This document shows, piece after piece, positions 18,301 through 27,700 of a DNA stretch of 64,000 nucleotides (position 1 is its first letter; each line of letters opens with the position of its first letter). Position numbers and translations under genes: made by a program. The notes beneath the pieces were generated by a model. That model was given only the letters and a program-made list of their open reading frames with translations. It was not told the origin of the DNA and ran no database searches. The stretch is from Oscillospiraceae bacterium (GTDB lineage: Bacteria; Bacillota; Clostridia; Oscillospirales; Ruminococcaceae). The stretch lies in NCBI GenBank assembly GCA_017408395.1, contig JAFQUQ010000054.1:25083-89082 (forward strand), written 5' to 3'.

Positions 18301-21300
18301 GCAAACTTTGTGCCTGTGAATGTGAGAGTTCCTTCACCTGTGAATGTGAGGGACTGTGCGTTCTTAGGAAGTGCAAACTTTGTACCGAATTCGTAATCCT
18401 TGTTTACAACGATTGTGTATTCACCGTCTTCGATAAGCTCTGCAATTTCTTCCCATGTATCAGCAAAGCCGATAGCCTCATCGTCTTCAATGAGAACAAA
18501 TACATATTCACCGAATACTACTGAGATTGTAACATCTGCAGCAGGCATTGTGAATGCGTAAACACCAGTAGAGTCCTTTGCGGTTTTAACTTCAATTGTT
18601 TCATCGCCCCTGGTGTAAGTAACCTTGACTGATCTTACAACATATATGCTTTCGCTTGTGTCAGGTGTAGCTGTAAATGTTACTGTGTTGCCGATATTAG
18701 CAATATCTGTATCAGCTTCAACAACACCTTCACCCTTTGTTTCAACTGAAACTTTATAGTCGATAGCTTCAAATTCAGCTGTGATTGTTACATCGGATGC
18801 AGGCATTTCAAATGAATATGTGCCGTCATCGTTAGCTTCAAAATCAACGTCGATATCGTTGCCGTCTAAAACTTCAATTGAATTTTCAACAAGCTTATAG
18901 CCTTCAACAGGCTCAATTGTGATTGTAATAACATCGCCTATGTTAGCAAGGTTGTCTTCTGCGTCAGTTTTAACTGTACCGTTATCAGACTTTGTAACTG
19001 TTACCTTATAGTCGATAGCCTTGTAAGAAACGCTGATTATTACGTCAGCAGCAGGCATTGTAAATGTGTAGCTGCCGTCATCAGGGTCAGCTTCAAGAGT
19101 ATCTGCGTATACGCCGCCTGATGTCTTGTTGTATGAGTAAGTTACCTGGTCGATTTCATAACCTTCATCAGCGTTAACTGTGAATGTTACTTCAGCATCT
19201 TCCTTTGCTGATTCAACAACATTAACTGTGCCGTTTTCATTTTCAGCAATATCGATTTCATAAGAACCGAGTTCTCTGAATACAGCTTCGATTTCAACAT
19301 TGCCTGCCGGCATTGTGAAGCTTGCATCAAATTCGCCCTCAGCATCTTCAATCTTAACATTGCCTTCAATAACGTTCCATTCAACGAATTTGTAGTTGTC
19401 GTTTACGTCATAATCAAGATAAACTGTATCGCCGAACTGAGCAGTGTCTAAAACAAATCCGTCTGCGTCAACTACTGAAACAGAACCCATTTCATCGTCG
19501 TTTGCGTATACATTTAAAGTATAGTCTTCCTTAACGAATACAGCTCTGATTTCTACTGCAGCTGACGGCATTTCAAATTCATAGCCGCTGAGGCCTGTCT
19601 CAGCTTCAATTTCCTGCTCTTCGCCGATTTCGTCTGTATAAACAGCGTATACCCTGTCAAGCTTGTAGCCTTCATCAGGTTTAACTGTAATTACTACTGT
19701 TTCCCCTGCTTCAGCTGCATCAACAGCAGTTTCTACTGTGCCGCCTTCGATAGCTTTATCAATTGTAATTTCATGCTTGATATACTCGAGCTGGATATTG
19801 CTGATTGTGAGAGATGTATCAGCCTCAGCCCACCACATCAGGAACAGAAGGTTTGATTCATCGCTTACACCGTATGGCGTTTCAAGCGAGAATGTGCCTG
19901 ATTTCTCAACCGTAAACTCTGTCCAGCCATCTTCTGCACCCTCTGCCGATTCATTTGCAGCAATGCAGAAGCCGCCGCCGATTCCATCGTCTACAACAAA
20001 ATCAGCAGTAAGCTTGGCAATATCCTGACGTGTCTTGCCATCTTCAAGATATTCATCGAGGTCGATAACTAAAACTGTTGCTTCTTCGGTGTTAGGGTCT
20101 CTTTCTGTGCCTTCTGCGTCATCTTCATTTGGTAAGCCGAGAACGGATGTGTATGTGTAAGTGCCCTCTCCGTCGCCAGCCCAGCCTGCAGGAATAATTT
20201 CCATATATTCAAGCTGGATATTGCTTACTGTAAGGGATGTATCCGGTGAAGCAAACCACATCATAAACAGGAGATCAGCGTCACTATATACGCCATTAGG
20301 TGTTTCAAGTGTAAATGTACCTGTTTCCTTAACTTCAGCCTGCTTCCAGCCGTCATCGGCACCCTCTGCGGAATTCTTCGCACTGATGCAGAGTCCGCCG
20401 CCGAGATCACCGTTTACTTCAATATCAGCAGTAATCTTGGAAATGTATTTGCGAGCCGCACCCTCTTGAATGTATTCATCGAGGTCGATAACTAAGACAG
20501 TTGCGTCCTGAGTTGAAGGGTCTTTTCCTTCGCCTGATTCACCTTCAGCAGGTAAACCGAGAACGGATGTGTATGTGTAAGAGCCGTCTTCATTGTCAAC
20601 CCAGCCTGCTGTCTTTTCCGGTTCAGAGCCGCTTTCCTTGTATTCAATGGAAACTGTAGCTGTGATTGTACCAGCACCGATCCACCAGATCTGGAATTCA
20701 GCCTTAGCATCGTCATTAGTTCCAAAACCGTTTGCAGGTTCAAGTGTTACAGTACCGCATGTTTCGCCGTCAGGTGTAGACCAGCCAACCTGTTCCCAGC
20801 TTGCTTCACCAACACCGTTAGCGCCGAGACCGCCGCCGGCCCAGTTGCCTTCTGATACTTCAAAATCAACCTTGATAGACTTAACATCAGCAAATGTCTT
20901 GCCTTCTGCCAATTCAATATCAAGAGCAGGAACTGTATCGCCCATATACTTTTCACGTGTTGTTTCAAGTGTGTACACACCGTCTTCAACCTTAGTCCAT
21001 GAGCAAACCATTGCTTCATAATATGTACCAGTAACTGTTACATCAGAAGCAGGCATAAGGAAGTAATAAACATCATTGTTATTAGCATCCTTTTCAATGG
21101 AAACAGTAACCGCACTTCCGTTTGCATCTGTTACGGTATACTCGTTGTTGAAAGCATAGCCGCTTGTAAGTTCAACGCTAAGTGTAACCTTTGCGCCTTC
21201 TACAACCTTGCCTTCATTGTCGGTATCAGCATATGTAGCTGTGATTGTACCGCCTGTAACATCATTGATAGATACTGTATATGCCGATTCTTCGCCTTCA

Positions 21301-24300
21301 ACAAATGCAGCTGTAACTGTTACATCATTTGCAGGCATCTTGAATGTGTATGTTTTGCTGTTTACCTTTGTTGTTTCAACTTCTTCTTCGCCGTTCATTA
21401 CTGTAACTGTTTCTACAATGTAGCCTTCGTCAGGTGTAAGTGTAAGTGTTACAGTTCTACCTATAGGAGCAGCCTCAAAGTCTGATGTTACTGTACCGTT
21501 GGCAGCTGCGCTGCAGTTTACAGCATATTCTGTAAGCACCGGCTGTTCGATTTCTTCGCTGAATGTGCCGTCATAAGAAGCAAGAAGCGCTGCGCTTGTT
21601 ACTGTAAATCCAGGAGCAAAAGTATCGCCGATCTCTGCATCTGCAGGAGCAACAGGACCTACGTAGATATTATAGAATATCTTATCCTTAAGGTCAGCAG
21701 CAGAAAGATCAACTACAATAGAGCCGCTTTCTTCAATTGCATAGAATTTTGACCACCATTCTGTGCTGTTATCGCCCCAGCCTTGAATTATTAAATTGAT
21801 ACCCCTTGCAGCTTCAGGGTTTGTAGCGGTATAATCGATCTTAAGAGCTTCATAGCCGTTAAGAGTCACCGCTGCGTCAGGAGTTGACCAGATTGCAAAT
21901 GTAGGATATATCTCCGGTATGCCTATATTGACAGGTGAGTTGGTTTCATTATCCCACTCACTTGCTTCTCCGATAGTACCGCTGATATAACTGCCTGTAC
22001 CGAGAGTCATGTCAGGCTTTGATTCGAGAAGCTCATATGTCATTGAGCTGATACCGTCTGTTAAAATTACATATTTGTCGCCTTCTTCAAGTTCACCAAC
22101 AGCATCTATAATACCAGCAATAGGATAAAGGTATACCGCAGTAGATTTATCCTCAGAATATGTTACTACATTATTAGTAAAACCCCAATGATTATAGTAA
22201 GCGTCAGACCATTCGTCGTCAGCGTTGATTTTGTGTATGTTGACACCGTTCCAAGGACAATATGTTGCACCTATTGCATCGTCCACGCCGTAATTTTCAT
22301 CATAGTGGCTTTCGTGTTCACATTCTGTCAGTAATTTAATATTTGCAGTTACCCGGAGATAATTCTTGCCAGCTATGTCTTCAGCAAAAAGATACACGTT
22401 GCTGTCAACTTCAGGTTCGAGCTCTTCGCTGAATTCGCCGTCGTAGGAAGTAACGATTGACGCACTTGTTACTGCAAATCCGGGAGCAAGTGTATCGCCG
22501 ACCTGTGCGCCGTCAGGAGCAAGAGGTCCTATATGAATATTGTTGAAGCTCTTGCCTTCAAACATATCAGAAGTAAGGTCAATTGCAATAGTACCGTTTT
22601 CTTCCATTGCAAAGTCTTTTTCAACCCAACCTATACCGTTTTCATCCCAACCTTCAAAAAGTATACCGATACCTCTTGCAGCTGTAGGATTTGTTGCAGT
22701 ATAGTCAATCTTGAGTGCAGCATAACCTTCAAAATCTACCGCATTCGGATTTTCGGAAATCACAAATCTTGGGAACAGTTCAGGATAGTCCTGCTGAACA
22801 GGTCCCTGAGCTTCATCATCCCACAGATAAGCATATTCGATAGTGCCGCTTAAATAGCTGCCTGTGCGGAGAACCATATCAGGCTTTGAAGTGTAGATCT
22901 CATAAGAAACATCACTAACACCGCCTGTTGAAATTACATACTGCTCGCCGCTTGAAAGTGCACCTAAAGCATCAACAACGCTGCTTACAGGAACAAGAAC
23001 TGTAAAGCTGCTTCCGTCCTCAGCAAATGATATTGAATTATCTTCTGCCCACATATCGTAGTTGTTTTCGCTCCAGCTGTCGTTAACGTCAACCTTATTT
23101 ATGCTGAAGCCGCTCCAAGGGCAATATGTTTTACCTTCAGCATCATCGTTGCCGGAGTCCTCATTAATGTGACTGTCATGTTCACAGTCTTCCAGTAAAC
23201 GAACATTTGCAGCTACTTCAATATACTGAGCGCCCTGCATTTCTTCGTAGGAAATATACTCTTCAACAGGAGGCTTTTCAATAGTATACTCAACATCAAG
23301 AGTAATGCTTGTTACGCTTACAGTAAGTTCGTCATCAGGGTCGTCTGAATACATACCGCCGTTGAGGTCCACACAATGAATATCTTCAACAGTTATATTC
23401 GTTGCATTAAATAAATCAGTTGAAGTAAAAGTGCCCGTACCTGTTTTTTCGGTTGTGATTTCTTTATAGCTCTTTCCATGAACAACCCCGTAATCACATG
23501 TAACCCATGTATCGGTACCTGCGGGAGTATTACCCATCATAACAGGATTAATGTCGATCATGAAATCAGTTCTGTCTGTTGTAAGATTCCAGCTGTAATC
23601 TACGGACATACCTGTAATCTTTACAGCCCAGTGCTGAGTATCATCGCCTGTTTCTTCCTTGATAGCTGCAACAATGTCAGCTGAACGGTCTCCGTCGTCC
23701 TCATCCGGAGAATGAGCCGTAAAGTGCCAGTGGCCTGATTGTGCTTCATCATCGTATAAACCGATGTAAGCGCCGTGCTCGCCCTCAAGATAAGTTACAT
23801 CAAGCTTAATTTCTGTTACATTGAATTCAAATGTATCATTCGGATTCTTGCCTAATGCGCCTACATTGATCCACAAAAATCTTGGATTAACGATAGCACC
23901 CTTATTTGTCAGTTGGCTGAAGGAAATTGTTTCGCTGCCTTTATTGCTTTCAAAAGTATATGTATTGCTATAATCGCCAACATATTTACCCGACTCGTCA
24001 TCACCGCTTGGATTTATGGTAACTTCAACATTAGTGACAGATTCGCCGTCAGCAGGAGTAAAATTCCAGTTGTAGCTTACGGTAATATCATTAATGTAAA
24101 TTGTCGGGTACTCAGGCAGATCCACACCTGCAGCTGTTTCAATAGCCGCAATGATTTCAGCTGTCGGAGTTGATTCATCATCCCACGATTGGAACTCATA
24201 TGGCTCTGTTATGTAATTGAGAGTGTCATTATCCTCCGCAACACCTGTAAAGTCAATGCTTCCGCTCCAATCAGAAGCAAGTGTTGCGGTAGCTGTTTTT

Positions 24301-24485
24301 TCCACACCCTGCGGAATCTCGCTATAATCAAGCGTTCTGCTCCAATTATCGGTAAGGGTAATCGTAGCAGTTTTCACGCCGCTGTCTTCCGCACTTGCAG
24401 GAATAAGCATTACAGTTGAGGTAAGCGTCAGGCCTACTGCTGTAATAAAGCTGACTATTCTTTTAGTCAGACTCTTTTTCTTCAT
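15339..24485 (-). CDS. giant secreted multi-repeat protein A (3048 residues)
   Basis: The start is the ATG at 24485: GGAGGGA lies 8 bases ahead and the product opens with a signal peptide (MKKKSLTKRIVSFITAVGLT, then LIPASA). Approximate layout: 35-430 beta-sandwich modules; 435-980 a duplicated module of about 270 residues with CEHxSH and YCPW motifs; 982-1155 InlB-B-like repeats; 1158-1570 three modules with GGG...IWW/MWW patterns resembling carbohydrate-binding beta-sandwiches; 1572-1998 more InlB-B-like repeats, each ending MPAADVTI or similar; 1998-3048 four solenoid-like modules of about 270 residues with FALPK and KITGTKTS. No LPXTG, SLH or dockerin domain is visible. It is probably a surface or matrix protein; the ligand is unknown. 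Confidence 0.85.
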   Translation of the reverse strand: MKKKSLTKRIVSFITAVGLTLTSTVMLIPASAEDSGVKTATITLTDNWSRTLDYSEIPQGVEKTATATLASDWSGSIDFTGVAEDNDTLNYITEPYEFQSWDDESTPTAEIIAAIETAAGVDLPEYPTIYINDITVSYNWNFTPADGESVTNVEVTINPSGDDESGKYVGDYSNTYTFESNKGSETISFSQLTNKGAIVNPRFLWINVGALGKNPNDTFEFNVTEIKLDVTYLEGEHGAYIGLYDDEAQSGHWHFTAHSPDEDDGDRSADIVAAIKEETGDDTQHWAVKITGMSVDYSWNLTTDRTDFMIDINPVMMGNTPAGTDTWVTCDYGVVHGKSYKEITTEKTGTGTFTSTDLFNATNITVEDIHCVDLNGGMYSDDPDDELTVSVTSITLDVEYTIEKPPVEEYISYEEMQGAQYIEVAANVRLLEDCEHDSHINEDSGNDDAEGKTYCPWSGFSINKVDVNDSWSENNYDMWAEDNSISFAEDGSSFTVLVPVSSVVDALGALSSGEQYVISTGGVSDVSYEIYTSKPDMVLRTGSYLSGTIEYAYLWDDEAQGPVQQDYPELFPRFVISENPNAVDFEGYAALKIDYTATNPTAARGIGILFEGWDENGIGWVEKDFAMEENGTIAIDLTSDMFEGKSFNNIHIGPLAPDGAQVGDTLAPGFAVTSASIVTSYDGEFSEELEPEVDSNVYLFAEDIAGKNYLRVTANIKLLTECEHESHYDENYGVDDAIGATYCPWNGVNIHKINADDEWSDAYYNHWGFTNNVVTYSEDKSTAVYLYPIAGIIDAVGELEEGDKYVILTDGISSMTYELLESKPDMTLGTGSYISGTIGEASEWDNETNSPVNIGIPEIYPTFAIWSTPDAAVTLNGYEALKIDYTATNPEAARGINLIIQGWGDNSTEWWSKFYAIEESGSIVVDLSAADLKDKIFYNIYVGPVAPADAEIGDTFAPGFTVTSAALLASYDGTFSEEIEQPVLTEYAVNCSAAANGTVTSDFEAAPIGRTVTLTLTPDEGYIVETVTVMNGEEEVETTKVNSKTYTFKMPANDVTVTAAFVEGEESAYTVSINDVTGGTITATYADTDNEGKVVEGAKVTLSVELTSGYAFNNEYTVTDANGSAVTVSIEKDANNNDVYYFLMPASDVTVTGTYYEAMVCSWTKVEDGVYTLETTREKYMGDTVPALDIELAEGKTFADVKSIKVDFEVSEGNWAGGGLGANGVGEASWEQVGWSTPDGETCGTVTLEPANGFGTNDDAKAEFQIWWIGAGTITATVSIEYKESGSEPEKTAGWVDNEDGSYTYTSVLGLPAEGESGEGKDPSTQDATVLVIDLDEYIQEGAARKYISKITADIEVNGDLGGGLCISAKNSAEGADDGWKQAEVKETGTFTLETPNGVYSDADLLFMMWFASPDTSLTVSNIQLEYMEIIPAGWAGDGEGTYTYTSVLGLPNEDDAEGTERDPNTEEATVLVIDLDEYLEDGKTRQDIAKLTADFVVDDGIGGGFCIAANESAEGAEDGWTEFTVEKSGTFSLETPYGVSDESNLLFLMWWAEADTSLTISNIQLEYIKHEITIDKAIEGGTVETAVDAAEAGETVVITVKPDEGYKLDRVYAVYTDEIGEEQEIEAETGLSGYEFEMPSAAVEIRAVFVKEDYTLNVYANDDEMGSVSVVDADGFVLDTAQFGDTVYLDYDVNDNYKFVEWNVIEGNVKIEDAEGEFDASFTMPAGNVEIEAVFRELGSYEIDIAENENGTVNVVESAKEDAEVTFTVNADEGYEIDQVTYSYNKTSGGVYADTLEADPDDGSYTFTMPAADVIISVSYKAIDYKVTVTKSDNGTVKTDAEDNLANIGDVITITIEPVEGYKLVENSIEVLDGNDIDVDFEANDDGTYSFEMPASDVTITAEFEAIDYKVSVETKGEGVVEADTDIANIGNTVTFTATPDTSESIYVVRSVKVTYTRGDETIEVKTAKDSTGVYAFTMPAADVTISVVFGEYVFVLIEDDEAIGFADTWEEIAELIEDGEYTIVVNKDYEFGTKFALPKNAQSLTFTGEGTLTFTGTKFAVPVDTTFDAKVAVSNKTNLIDISVAKDCTLELTSDATPYENSKPVQFINKITGTKTSKLFGLVLVNNIATFGEVNVAFEEGYLEVNGGKATGIVKLGGTFAIIGDKATAAITEVADGAEIILEINNTVIPKVTIDKFGKAVGVWVYDEDKHMTALPSGTTILSSKNPVPTGDDSIIIENTTENGEELTAYYYKKTKEIKAEYGEALYLYNGETEIGHYPNFELLLEEITDETVDYTIEVKTDLTLDEKFALPKKAGSITFDGAGTLTFTGTKLTVPYDVTIGDGITIDVSNKKGTFDIAVAKDAKLTNEGTINGINKLSGTKTSALVGDYTAANLATFELVDGEITVNGGKVTGIITFDGVLMIGGAKASAAITTVAPDSEILLVKVNNVLPKVTLEGVGGENEDEITVTVLNSFDAGDMAELESGTAILYTKKNDFTGKLAIGNDASMNAYLYGKEIKAEYGDAVTVDDLGTEGDAENANLEKDYPNFESAVAAINAAKNNTANYSITINKDIAPAKFELPKAAEAITLSGENVTVNVGKATAITANTDLNLGGITFVTTGKSLTLNAKKNLTVGTIYGDVSAIKGSAKFGLTWFGYEETEPFDITGFGTVEVLDTLKIGKNFNVTKLILGTSDGASTLLVSDVAAKASIKALDAANGGVIEYAEGAKIALAFTGKPADFVVGDGLTITGAVANGQAVLATDKIAVTDLANGVIPENADVEYDFVKIGKNICYMGKVLEVTAGTEAEPTAYALWSEVVAVMNNASTEYTITLLDDYTENGAVKFPKTGTYKSVRITSDGEAKNFNFSGNLTLTADTTFEDVNIGAVKNGTPVKYTINAGKNNVSLFNCGTGLLTSVSGTAEVGLYNITAEKVKARNLTMGGKIVAKGGITAVNVRPYATGAELVMNQGSKLAVSGNIELAPAENALGITATILNKTTGETAVLKDGEAIGTLKGTGAENITLNAEKHPGFKVELVKGKLVVKTVA

Positions 24486-24619
24486 AATATATCCCTCCGT
24501 CTTCATTATTTGCATATGGCATATAATGTAAAATGTGTCCAAATTTTCTTCACTGTACCGCTGACCAATACAAGCCAAAGCAATTTTAACACGTTTCCCA
24601 TTTATACACATTTATGCAT
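24486..24619 (-). promoter_or_regulatory. structured 5' leader of giant gene A
   Basis: The predicted transcript starts near 24619 and has a leader of about 130 bases. It aligns along its length with the leader of giant gene B. The outer helix joins plus-strand positions 24525-24533 and 24594-24602, and the inner helix 24548-24552 and 24576-24580. The loop keeps GGTCAGCGGT (plus positions 24557-24566) unchanged. Bases in both helices differ from gene B but mostly still pair. It does not match c-di-GMP, SAM or cobalamin riboswitch motifs that I know. Confidence 0.55.
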
Positions 24620-24625
24620 ATAGTA

Positions 24626-24654
24626 ATTATACCACCAATGGTATCAATTGTCAA
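24626..24654 (-). promoter_or_regulatory. promoter of giant gene A with dyad in the spacer
   Basis: On the minus strand TTGACA (24649-24654) and TATAAT (24626-24631) are perfect, with 17 bases between. ATACCA-ccaa-TGGTAT spans the -10 edge and spacer and is a possible operator. Gene B has an equally good promoter without this dyad, so the two genes could be regulated differently. Confidence 0.8.
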
Positions 24655-24777
24655 CTCGTTATTAGCAAAATTAACACATTTCACCTAAACCTGTTGCAAA
24701 ATTTCAGCACAATAACCAAAAACGACCGTGATTTCTCACGGTCGTTTAATTTTATGCCTATAAAATTATGTCGGGAA
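24655..24777. other. spacer between giant genes with terminator of gene B
   Basis: An AT-rich spacer with no gene. It holds the terminator at 24720-24747, in which GACCGTGA pairs with TCACGGTC around TTTC, flanked by AAAC/GTTT. This nearly repeats the terminator at 15279-15308, and the bases after it (ATTTTATG, AAAATTA) also match, so gene and terminator were duplicated together. Confidence 0.8.
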
Positions 24778-27700
24778 TTATTGGTCGTTCAATGCTGTTT
24801 TAACAATAAGCTTACCATTGACATTTTCAATCATAAGATTTGGATGTGCCTCTGCGTTGAGAACGATATTTTCAGCGTCTTCGCCCTTTACAGAGCCGAT
24901 AACATATCCTTCATTAAGTGAAGCAGGTTCGCCTGTCTTCTTGTCAAGAATTGTTACTGCAAGCTGGTAATCATCTTCATAAACTTTTACCTTATCTGTA
25001 ACAGTAAACTTGCTGCCCTGATTCATAACAAGGTTAGTGTTGCCACAAATATGTAACTCCTTAGCTGTAACGCCGCCGATAACTTTTATATCACCGTCAA
25101 GGTAAAGGACATCAGTTGCCTTTACCTTATCAGCGGTTATAGCAACTTCATCATCGCGGAGAGAAACACAATCTCCTGTGATAGATGTAAGTAAGCCTGT
25201 GTTGCAATCTTCAATTTGCAAATAGTCCTTGCCTTTGATTGTGTACTTGGCAGGTTCACCGTTCTTAACTGCCCCAAGGTTCACAAAGTCAAAGAATGCT
25301 TGGCTTGTAAGTGTAAGGTTGCCTGTGAAGTTGAAGTTGTACATTTCTCTTTCTTCAACATTTTCAGACATGACAAATACCTGTTTGTAAGTACCAGCCT
25401 TAGGGAACTTGATTGCACCGTTAGCGTTGTAGTTATCGAGAAGTTCTATTGTATAAACAGCTTCAGCGTTATTTACTGTTTCGATAGCATTAACAATATC
25501 GTCCCAGGTAGAATATTTTTCATACTCATTTGAGAATTCATTACCAACTTCTGATTTTACAGAGAGCACCTTGCCCATATAACGGATTTCCTTGCCGAAA
25601 CGCTTGAATTCATATTCAATTTCGAAATCAGGGTCTATAATACAGTCTGTAAGCTTGTTTACGTCAACCTTATCAGAAATGAGAACTGTCTGACCATTTG
25701 CAACAGCGCCTCTGATTTCGAGTGGACCTATAAAATCTTCATCCTTGCCTGTGAAGGTAAGAGCTGTCTTTGCGCCCTCTTTATACTCGATAGCACCGCT
25801 GTTTAAAACTTCGATAGCCTTTACGGAAGCCTTTGTTGTTACATTGGAAATTTCAAAGATACAATTGTTAAGAACAAGCTTGTTTACATTGAATACCTTA
25901 CCTGTTCTGAACGTATATTCCGCCTTGACCGTGCCGAAGCCTGTGATGTCAGGAGTGAATTCAGGATCTGTCATACACGTAAATGTATACTTAGCGCTGC
26001 CCTTGATAGCAGTTACATTACCGCCTACGCTATACGCATTGAGATTTTTCTTGGCATTGAGTGTAAGGGACTTGCCTGTTGTTACAAAATTAATTTCATA
26101 AAGCCCAAGGCTTGTATTTGCTGTGATGGAAGTTGCCTTGCCTACGTTGATTGTACAGAGTCTTCCTGTTTCAGCGTTGCTGGTAATTTCAACACTCTTT
26201 GCATACTTAGGAAGTGCAAACTTTTCAACAGTAACATCTCTGTTGAGCGTAATGACATAATCAACTTCGGAATTTCTTTCTGCGTCGATAGCCGCAACTG
26301 CCGCTTCAAAGCTTGAATATGTCACATCTCCGAAATCAATATATTCCTCTGTTTCAGCGTTCCAGATCTGAACCTTTACAGCGTCGGCATATTCAGCCTT
26401 GATAGTTTTGCCGTAAGCATAAGCCTTCATTTCGCCGCCGTTGTTTTCGATTGTGATTTTATCTGTGAAATCAGGGTTTGCCTTCTTTGAGTAAAGGATA
26501 GGTGTGCCGCTTGCAATTTCAACAGGTTCGTTTGTTTCATAATCAAATATATCAACTGAAACTGTCGTAATGCCTCTTTCAACAGGTTCGCCGATTTCTC
26601 CCAGTGTTACCTTAGGAATAACGCCGTTTTTACTTGCAAGTCCAATCATAGAGTTGTTGGCAATTTCTGTAATATCAACTGTTGCCTCGGGAGAAACTAT
26701 AAGCCAGCCGCCGAATTTATTGATTCCCGTTGCCTTGCCGATTACTCCTATTATACCTTCAATTGTGTCAAATGTTGAAATGTTATTGGCAGAAACAAAA
26801 CCACTAATATGTGATGTTTTTGTGCCTGTAATCTTGTTTATAGATACTTCTCCGTCTGGATTAATAAACTGGCCTCTCTCACCGCAACCGAATGTTGCAC
26901 CCTTTGCAACGGAAATATCAATAAGATTATTCTTGTTGGATACCACATTATCTATACCGTCGAAAAATACATTATACGGAATAACAAGCTTTGTGCTTGT
27001 ATGTATAAGTGCAGGATATTCCTGTTCTACAGCAACGCCTTTTAATACAATGGATTTTGCCTTCTTAGGGAATGCAAAATTTGTACCGAGGGTGATGTCT
27101 GTGTTTACTTCGATTGTGTAATCAACTGTGCTGTCTGTGATTTCAGCAAAGAGTTCATCAAAGTTCTTGTAGCTTCCTACCAGTTCCTTTTCTTCTTCTT
27201 CTACACCCTTGTAAAGTGTAAGAGCGAAGCCGTTTTCTGCTTTGATTTCCTTTGTCTTTGGATAATAGTATGCTGTGAGTTCTTCTCCGTCTGATGTTGT
27301 GTTAGTGATTTTAACATTTTCTGCAATGTCGTTCTTGGAGTAAAGAACTGTTGTGCCGCTTGAAAGTTCAGCAAATCCAGTTTCGCCCAAAACTATAACA
27401 GTGATTGTAGGAGTTGATGTTTCATAACCTGAACCAACAACATTGTCAATTGTTACCTTAGGAAGAACGCCGTTTTCTTCAAAAAGACCAATTATGGAAC
27501 CTCCGGCAACGTTTGTAATAGCAACAGTTGCCTTAGCGCCATTGATTACGAGCTGACCCACAAAATTGGTAATACCTGTTACCTTGCCGCCGTTTACCAT
27601 TACTACACCAGAAATCACTTCAAATGTAGCAATATTGTTTACTGTTACATCCCCACTAATGAGTTTGGATGTCTTTGTACCTGTAATCTTATTAATGAAC

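Noticed and set aside
15339-24400. Several plus-strand ORFs opposite giant gene A, for example 17649-18206 and 22533-22853
   Set aside because: They are shadows of the repetitive, biased minus-strand coding sequence. They lack ribosome sites and recognisable domains, and the minus-strand product has a signal peptide and clear repeats.
24486-24619. c-di-GMP riboswitch in the giant gene leader
   Set aside because: The conserved bases of the class I and II aptamers, including the tetraloop-receptor helices, are not found; the fixed loop GGTCAGCGGT is different.
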